A stretch of 64,000 bases of DNA from Lolium rigidum (Eukaryota; Streptophyta; Magnoliopsida; Poales; Poaceae). The DNA lies in assembly GCF_022539505.1 (NCBI RefSeq), contig NC_061510.1:99898292-99962291 (forward strand), read 5' to 3'. This document shows positions 56,585 through 64,000 of the stretch, piece by piece. The notes under the pieces are model-generated. The model did no database searches. It was not told the origin of the DNA and saw nothing but the letters and a program-made list of their open reading frames with translations. Each line of letters opens with the position of its first letter. Positions within the stretch are counted from its first letter, which is position 1. Made by a program: the position numbers and the translations under genes.

Positions 56585-58130
56585 TGTAGGGATACGTTGC
56601 ATAGAAAACAAAAAAATTCCTACCGCGAGAACGCAAACCAAGCCAAGATGCAATCTAGAAGATGGGAGCAACGAGGAGATGATCGAGACTCGCCCTTGAA
56701 GATTTCCAAAGGCTACAAGATGAGGCTCTTGTTGCTGCGGTAGACGATCACTTGCCGCTTTCAAAAGCGCGTAGAAGATCTTGACGGTGCCACAATCGGG
56801 CAGCACCTCCATACTCGGTCACACGTTCGGTGTTGATGAAGACGACGTCCTTCTCCCCGTTCCAGCGGGCAGCAGAAGTAGTAGCTCCTCCTTGACTCCG
56901 GCAGCACGACGGCGTGGTGGCGGTGGCGATGGAGAACTCCGGCGGAGCTTCGCTAAGCGTTGCGGGAGAGGTGGAGGAGAGGGGGCGGCTAGGGTTTGGG
57001 AGAGGGGGAGGTGGCCGGCCACTATGAGGGGTGCGTCCACAATGGCTTTGGTGTAGCGGACCCCCTCCCCTTGCTCCTCATTATATAGGTGGAACCCCCA
57101 AGTGTTGGACTACAAGTCTTCGAATAAGACCCCAACCCAAAACCTTCCATGTGTAGGGAAACCTACCCAAGATGGAATTCTCACCTCAAGTGGGACTCCC
57201 ACCCTTCCATGAGGGGGGTGGCCGGCCACCTTAGGTGGAGTCCACCTGGGACTCCACCCCTCTAGGGTTGGCCGGCCATGGGAGGTGGAGTCCCTTCGGG
57301 ACTCCGCCTTCCAAAGTGATTTCTTCCGGACTTTTCTAGAACCTTCTAGAACCTTCCATAAATGCACCGGATCATTTCCAAACTTGGAATATGACTTCCT
57401 ATATATGAATCTTATTCTCCGGACCATTCCGGAACTCCTCGTGATGTCCGGGATCCCATCCGAGACTCCGAACAAAACTTCGAACTCCATTCCATATTCA
57501 AGTTCTACTATTACAACATCAAACCTTAAGTGTGTCACCCTACGGTTCATGAACTATGTGGACATGGGTGAGAACTCTCTCCGACCAATAACCAATAGCG
57601 GGATCTGGAGATCCATAATGGCTCCCACACATTCAACGATAACTTAGTGATCGAATGAACCATTCACATACGATACCAATTCCCTTTGTCACGCGATATT
57701 TTACTTGTCCGAGGTTTGATCATCGGTATCACTCTATACGTTGTTCAACCTCGTCTCCTGACAAGTACTCTTTACTCGTACCGTGGTATGTGGTCTCTTA
57801 TGAACTTATTCATATGCTTGCAAGACATTAGACGACATTCCACCGAGAGGGCCCAGAGTATATCTATCCGTCATCGGGATGGACAAATCCCACTTCGTTG
57901 ATCCATATGCCTCAACTCATACTTTCCGGATACTTAATCCCACCTTTATAACCACCCATTTACGCAGTGGCGTTTGATGTAATCAAAGTACCTTTCCGGT
58001 ATAAGTGATTTACATGATCTCATGGTCGAAAGGACTAGGTAACTATGTATCGAAAGCTTATAGCAAATAACTTAATGACGTGATCTTATGCTACCCTTAA
58101 TTGGGTGTGTCCATTACATCATTCAAATAA

Positions 58131-61100
58131 CTAGCACAGTGGCCCTCACAAATGCGAGGGCATCCTCTTTTTTTAACGTTGATCATCTAATTCTAGTACA
58201 TCTCATCTTTCAATTGTGTCTCTTTAAATCGTGAATTATAGATTGTGGTGCATTAACATGACGATATTATGTATTTCCAGTCAATATAATCAATCTTGAG
58301 CATCTGACCAGGCATACCTGATGTCTGATATAAACATAATAATTTCAAGGGTTTGTAAGAGTGTTAATTTTATTATGTTAGTTTAGATCCTATTAGTTTA
58401 CGCTTGTCCAAATAAATCATCTATAAAGTATCCTAGATGCACCTTAGAATCTAGAATTCCTCCTCGAACCTCCTCCGTGTCCTTTCCCTTTTCTGGTGAC
58501 GAACACATACCAATTAACGTATGACCCCCTTCACCTTCAAAAACTTGTAATATTATGCAAGCCGAGGGAGGCACACATCTATCTCCTTGCGTGTAGTACA
58601 TTTATGTTAGGTTAATTAGTATTTCAGTCATAAGAATATCCTGATGGTTGAGATGGTATCCTATAGAATCAAGGCCAATCGGCTCCGCTGAGGTTTTGAT
58701 TTTCTCCTATGAATCAGGTAATGCATGGAGCCACGAATCCCATGGCTCGCCTTTTTTATCAGTAGTTTGACAATTATTTGAATTTGCTAATCTATATTGC
58801 AAGCATTGTATCCCTTGCCACCGTACATACAGTAATTACATGGTCCCACCGTTTGAATTGCATCTATCATATGTATTTTTACCTTTGAGCTTAATTTAAC
58901 TTTTGAAGATATTCATATATGTTTGTATTGCGCAAAAAAATATTTTTTTAGAGCCTGTTCATAACCTTCTCACCTTTTTCTTGTGAGTTTCAAGGGTTTG
59001 ACAAAATTGGCAGTAAGAATTGCGAGTCGTGTATCCCCGGGAACCGCACCTCCAACAATTTTAGGGTCCAACATTTTAATTTCCATTTCTCCTATGATTA
59101 TTCAAAATTTGAGATAGATTTTAAAATTTTCCATGTCATTATGTTTAACATTTTACATATTCATTTCATATGTACGTTGGAATCATTATAAATTTAGAGC
59201 CTATATACAGTTTTCTTCCTACCATGTGATAATAATAAAATATCTGTGTAGTCCGCATCGGCCAATTTGGTACTCGAGCCTTGGACTAGTGTATGATTCT
59301 ACTATGTGAACTGAAGTCTAATCTGTTTTTTCATAACATGTGAGCTTAATTTAAATTTCATGTATGGTATTTTATAATTATTTGATATATTTGTATATGT
59401 TTGTATGGATAAATGAATTTATTTTTGTAATTTTTTAGTATTTTTCTTGGCTTATTCCTTTGTAGTTCGACGAATACGATAAATTTGCTGGTATGTCTTG
59501 TAACCAATACCCTTGGACACCGTACCTCCCGAAATATTAGGTCCTACTCTTGCCACATATGAGTTTTTCAACACTTTAAGGCTATGAGTTTTACAGGTTA
59601 TATTTTGGACCATTCGTTATATTCGTTGATATTCATGCATTTAAAGTTTATTTAGACATTTATCACCACTCAATTGCATCACATAAAAAGCCACACAAAA
59701 TGCTGAAGTCCACCGATCATTTGCGCTACTATTTCTGGAGATCAAAAGGCTTTTTTCTTGGACACGTTGATGCATTTGAGTTTGTCCGATCATGCACGTG
59801 TAACTATACCGGAAGAGATAGGAAGAGATACGGGTATAGATTTCTTTTTGGCTTCAAGGAATTTCCGAAGAGAGACACATAGCCCAGATTAAAAACCATC
59901 CGGCGGCCGGCCAGGCAGCGGTGGGCCGGATCCCCATCGTCTTGCCCCCGTTTTCAGTGTTGGTGGGACGATTGTTGGCTCCTCCTGCTTGGCTGATGGC
60001 CATGGCGCGCCTCTCGTCAATGGTGAGGCCAAGGCGGCTCCGTTCTGCATGTGCCTGAAGGCGTGGGGTCGACAGCAGGGCTGGGAGAAATCTGTGCGTG
60101 ATGCTGACGACGGTGATGCCTGAAGGCGCCGTCACCTCCTTGGATGCGTCGTCATGGCACTGTCCGTCCTTCCCCATCTCGTCCACAAGGGAAACCCTAG
60201 ATCCGGTCAACGGATCGGGCGGCGGCGGCGCGGCTGCGTTGTTCCCCTCCTTGGAGGTGTCATCTTGGTGGTTCGTGGAGTCCTCGGTCCACCTGCTGGA
60301 GTCGTTGTCGGCCGCCACTTGGAGCGTGGGCTTCCGGGTGCTATGAACAGTCATCGCCTCCTCCGGTCTGGTTTGGTCCTGCCGTTCTCTCCCCGACCCT
60401 TAGGCGCTTATGGGTGGACGGTTGTGTTGGCTTGGGTCTTCATGGAGTTGGAGTCGGCCTGCTAAAGTTCCTCCCTTCGGCCGTGACGCGGCCTAGAAGC
60501 TTAGTGCATCGCCCCCTCCATTCTTGGCGGGTGGCGGTGCAAGGTGTGTCCTTGCCGGTTAGCTATAGCGGGTAGTGTTGTTAACCGTATGGCGCCGTGT
60601 TTGTATTGTGCCGCTTGTGTGGCGTTGTGTTGTATCGTGGTGCCCTTCGGGCGTTGTACGGTATTGGCCTCTTCTTCTATGTGATTGATACACCTTCCAG
60701 GGTGTATCTATTATATACTAAAAGAAAAAAATATTAACAACATCGGAAATTTTATTAGTGCCCTGCATCGGAAATACTTCCTCTTCCATAAAAATGTATC
60801 TTAACTTTTTTTAAATACGCATTTATCTAGACATATTTTAGTGTGTAGCTACATTTAAACCAAGGCAAAGTTGAGACATCTTTTTCCGGATGGTGGAAAT
60901 ATCTGGTCAAACAAATCACTGGAGAGATTTCAAATACTTTTTTTTCTGTTGATAAGCTGATGATCGTGAAACGTGTAAGGAAGAAAAGGATTAGCAGATC
61001 TTAGACGGACAGACCATTAAGGAATATTCTTTTAAGGAGAGAATTTTTTTTCTTCAAATCTGTGCATCATTGAGTCGTGCTGGTGTACGCTTCAATGCTA

Positions 61101-61350
61101 CGAACCAAGTCTTCCACGAACCATGTCGTACCAACCAAGTTACTTATTTTAACGCTACCGATTCTTATATCTTAGTCATTCAATTTTAGACGTGCCATGG
61201 GTTATTTTTGTACACATGTTATACGTAACACTTATTATCCTTTAATCTTAGACGTGAAGATTAAAATCACCGGTCTATATTTTATTAGCATATGTGGATT
61301 AACCTGGTGCCTCTAAAAACACCCTCATTTTGCTTTTAGTATATAATAGA
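58131..61350 (-). mobile_element. Helitron, non-autonomous, inside the Angela LTR
   Basis: On the minus strand the element starts TCTATTATATACTAAAAGCA (5' TC) and ends with a hairpin GCCCTC...GAGGGC (58142-58161) followed by CACTGTGCTAG (3' CTAG). It lies between an A and a T of the LTR (ATATCA|...|TTATTTG), the Helitron insertion rule, and makes no target duplication. It is 3220 bp long. No Rep/helicase frame is visible. It contains a GC-rich block (about 59880-60670) unlike the AT-rich rest. Confidence 0.88.
59854..60710. other. GC-rich block within the Helitron, possible captured sequence
   Basis: The surrounding Helitron is AT-rich but this part is GC-rich and gene-like in composition. 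A 166-codon minus frame (59854-60354, MTVHSTRKPTLQVAADNDSS) and plus frames overlap here; none shows a known domain. It ends in a hairpin ACACCTTCCAGGGTGT (60690-60705) directly before an inverted copy of the Helitron 5' terminus. It could be captured host DNA or part of a second element. Confidence 0.4.
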
Positions 61351-61613
61351 TGATATAACCTTGTTATTAATAACATCCAATGTTCATGATTATGAAACTA
61401 ATCATCTATTAATCAACAAGCTAGTTAAGAGGTTTACTAGGGACTCATTGTTGTTTACATAACACACATGTATCAATGTTTTGGTTAATACAATTATAAC
61501 ATGGTATATAAACATTCATCATAAACATAAAGATATATAATAACCACTTTTATTATTGCCTCTTGGGCATATCTCCAACAGTCTCCCACTTGCACTAGAG
61601 TCAATAATCTAGA

Positions 61614-63873
61614 TTACATTGTAAGGTACCTAACACCCATGACATTCTGGTGTTGGTCATGCTTTGCCCTAGGGAGAGCTTTAGTCAACGGATCTGCTAC
61701 ATTCAGATCAGTGTGTACTTTGCAAATCTTTCCTTCTCCATCTTCGATGTACTCGCTAATCGAATGATAACGCAGCTTGATATGCTTCAGCCTCTTGTAT
61801 GACCTTGGTTCTTGTGCATTGGCGATGGCACCCATGTTGTCACAATAGATGACTAGTGGGTCCAATGCACTAGGAACCACACCGAGCTCTACAATGAACC
61901 TCTTCATCCATACCGCTTCTGATGAAGCCTCTGAAGCTGCTATGTACTCCGATTCCGTTGAAGACTTCGGCACCGTGCACCGCTTCGAGCTTGCCCGACT
62001 CTTCGCAGCACCATTCAATATAAACACGTACCCGGATTGTGACTTAGAGTCATCAGGATCAGTGTTCCAACTTGCATCGGTGTAACTTGTTACAACGAGC
62101 TCTTGGTCACCTCCATAACAAAGAAACATATCCTTAGTTCTTTTCAAGTACTTCAGGATATTCTTGACCGCTGTCCAGTGTTCCATTCCTGGATCACTTT
62201 GATATCTGCTAGTCAAACTAACAGCATGTGCTATATCCGGTCTTGTACATAGCATGGCATACATGATAGAGCCTACTGCCGAGGCATAGGGGATCTGATT
62301 CATCCTTTCTCTTTCTTCTGCTGTAGCCGGACCTTGAGTCTTACTCAAGACCTTGCCTGGTAACATAGGTAAGAATCCTTTCTTACTTTCGTCCATTCTA
62401 AACTTCTTTAGAATCTTGTCCAGGTATGTACTCTGTGATATCCCTATTAGACGTCTTGATCTATCTCTATAAATCTTGATGCCTAATATATACGATGCTT
62501 CACCAAGGTCTTTCATTGAAAAACTATTATTCAAATAACCTTTTACACTGCTTAATAGTTATATATCATTCCCAATCAATAATATGTCATCTACATATAA
62601 TATCAGGAACGCTACAAAGCTCCCACTCACTTTCTTGTAAATACGAGGCCTCTCCATGACACTCGTATAAACCCGAAGTCTTTGATCACCTTATCAAAGC
62701 GTCGGTTCCAACTTCTCGATGCTTGCTTCAGTCCATAAATTGAACGCTGAAGTTTGCATACTTTGTCGACATTTTTAGGATCGACAAAACCTTTGGGTTG
62801 TACCATATACAACTCTTCCTCAATGTCTCCATTAAGGAACGCCGTTTTGACATCCATCCGCCAAATCTCATAATCGAAAAATGCAGCTATTGCTAACAAA
62901 ATCCTCACAGATTTTAGCTTCGCTACGAGTGAGAAAGTCTCATCGTAGTCAACTCCTTGAATTTGTCGGAAACCCTTTGCGACAAGTCGAGCTTTATAGA
63001 CAGTAATATTACCATCAGCATCCGTTTTTCTCTTGAAAATCCATTTATTCTCGACAGCCTTGCGGCTATCGGGTAAGTTACCAAAGTCCACACTTTGTTA
63101 TCATACATGGATCCCATTTCGGATTTCATGGCTTCTTGCCATTTGTTGGAATCCGGGCTCATCATCGCTTCTTCATACGTCGCAGGGTCTTCATCATTGT
63201 TGTCCACAATCATGACATTTATACAAGGATCATACCAATCGGGAGTGGCACGTTCCCTTGTCGATCCGCGAGGTTCGGTAGCTATCTCATTCGAAGTTTC
63301 ATGATCATTATCATTAGCTTCCTCTCGTTGCCGGTGTAGGCGGCACGGGAACAACTTCCGATCTGCGCTACTCGATCAACAAGTGAAGATTCATCAATCT
63401 CATCGAGTTCTACTTTTCTTCCGAGTCACTTCTTTAGTGAGAAATTCTTTCTCAAGAAAGGTTCCGTTCTTAGCAACAAAGATCTTGCCTTCGGATCTGT
63501 GATAGAAAGTGTACCCTATAGTTTCCTTAGGGTATCCTATGAAGACGCATTTCTCCGCTTTGGGTTCTAGCTTGTCCGGTTGTATCTTTACATAGGCTTC
63601 GCAACCCCAAACTTTAAGGAACGACAGCTTAGGTTTCTTATTAAACCATAATTCATACGGTGTCGTTTCAATGGATTTTGATGGTGCTCTATTTAAAGTG
63701 AATGCGGCTGTCTCTAATGCATAACTCCAAAATGATAATGGTAAATCAGTAAGAGACATCATAGAACGAACCATATCTAAGAGAGTTCCATTACGACGTT
63801 CGGACACACCGTTTCGTTGTGGTGTTCCCGGCGGTGTCAATTGTGAAAGTATTCCACATTTCTTTAAATGCAT
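61614..63873 (-). pseudogene. Angela-type Copia pol (integrase, RT, RNase H), broken
   Basis: Reading on the minus strand: integrase C-terminal part (63873-63400, TPPGTPQRNGVSERRNGTLL, VWGCEAYVK); linker and RT start (63354-62923 and 63091-62627, NKWIFKRKTDADGNI, WRMDVKTAFLNGDIEEELYM, IYGLKQASRSW); the YVDD box (FLILYVDDILLIGNDI, about 62580-62620), followed at once by a stop; then 62534-61614 with RNase H (TSYTDASWNTDPDDSKSQSG, SSTESEYIAASEASSEAVWM, YCDNMGAIANA) ending GVRYLTM. Several frameshifts and the stop make it inactive. The frame continues past 64000 towards gag. Confidence 0.9.
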
Positions 63874-64000
63874 GCCAAACTCATAACTCGGATATTCACC
63901 TCCGCGATCAGATCGTAGAAATTTAATCTTCTTGTTACGTTGATTTTCTACTTCACTTTGGAATTCCTTAAACTTCTCGAAAGTTTTGGATTTATGTTTC

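Larger units (their letters stand above)
56585..61580 (-). repeat. 3' LTR of the Angela-type Copia, split by a Helitron
   Basis: LTR parts are 56585-58130 and 61351-61580. The polypurine tract AAGTGGGAGAC (minus strand, about 61582-61592) abuts it. Confidence 0.9.
56585..64000 (-). mobile_element. BARE-1/WIS/Angela-type Copia retrotransposon, partial
   Basis: The minus-strand element enters from the right. Its 3' LTR (56585-61580, Helitron included) starts TGTTGGAGATATGCCC and ends GTATCCCTACA on the minus strand, as in the Angela/WIS/BARE group. Without the Helitron the LTR is about 1776 bp, near the family's usual 1.7-1.8 kb. Inside are RNase H, reverse transcriptase and part of integrase. 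The 5' half lies beyond the window. The left flank (ATGAT, 56580-56584) should match the duplication on the far side. Confidence 0.93.

Noticed and set aside
59854..60465. Novel protein gene in the Helitron
   Set aside because: Overlapping frames on both strands, no domain and no splice-consistent structure. Kept only as a GC-rich block of unknown origin.
1..64000. tRNA, rRNA or other structured RNA genes
   Set aside because: I saw no cloverleaf with tRNA promoter boxes and no rRNA-like sequence. The primer-binding sites only mimic tRNA 3' ends. A tRNAscan/Rfam scan was not possible here.

Overview
The window looks like nuclear DNA of a grass, most likely the wheat/barley tribe (Triticeae). 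The evidence is: split genes with GT-AG introns whose products match grass gene families; a BARE-1/WIS/Angela-type Copia element at the right edge; Athila-like Gypsy LTRs starting TGATACGTCTC; and a dense set of small Stowaway, Harbinger and hAT-like elements. There is no bacterial, phage or CRISPR content. The assignment rests on family recognition, not on a database search.

Layout. 1-9120: part of an EDM2-like PHD-finger gene on the + strand, carrying a 6.7-kb Harbinger-like element (2033-8737) that landed exactly in a splice donor and itself holds a nearly intact Copia retrotransposon (3943-8601). 10682-17579: an intact ten-exon gene for an SH3P2-like BAR/SH3 protein; its 3.3-kb fourth intron holds an antisense, broken DUF4220/DUF594 gene. 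18356-19485: a Mutator-like element with long terminal inverted repeats and a 9-bp target duplication. 20648-21919: three small MITEs. 22058-30479: a Gypsy element of Tat-like layout, deleted for gag to reverse transcriptase but keeping integrase and a long antisense, probably spliced, reading frame. 30787-37225: a non-autonomous Athila-like LTR element with 1.55-kb LTRs. 37928-38897: a LINE 3' end split by a GC-rich hAT-like MITE. 39258-39681: another MITE. 41821-45848: an intact 13-exon FEI1/FEI2-like LRR receptor kinase gene. 48674-49129: an intact class I small heat-shock protein gene on the - strand with a TATA box and a heat-shock element. 51950-64000: a stack of nested insertions, LINE interrupted by an Athila-like Gypsy element, in turn interrupted by an Angela-type Copia element whose LTR carries a Helitron.

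Function. Only three host genes look intact: SH3P2-like (endocytosis/autophagy membrane protein), FEI-like (plasma-membrane receptor kinase) and the small heat-shock protein (cytosolic chaperone). They do not form a pathway; each stands alone among transposons. The EDM2-like gene (chromatin reader) has no visible C-terminal domains and the DUF4220/DUF594 gene is broken. I found no clearly new biological system. The most unusual items are the splice-donor insertion, the antisense gene inside the Gypsy element, the acidic proline-rich insertion in the FEI-like kinase, the 386-residue unknown protein in the Harbinger-like element, and an 18-bp inverted copy of the Helitron 5' terminus inside the Helitron.
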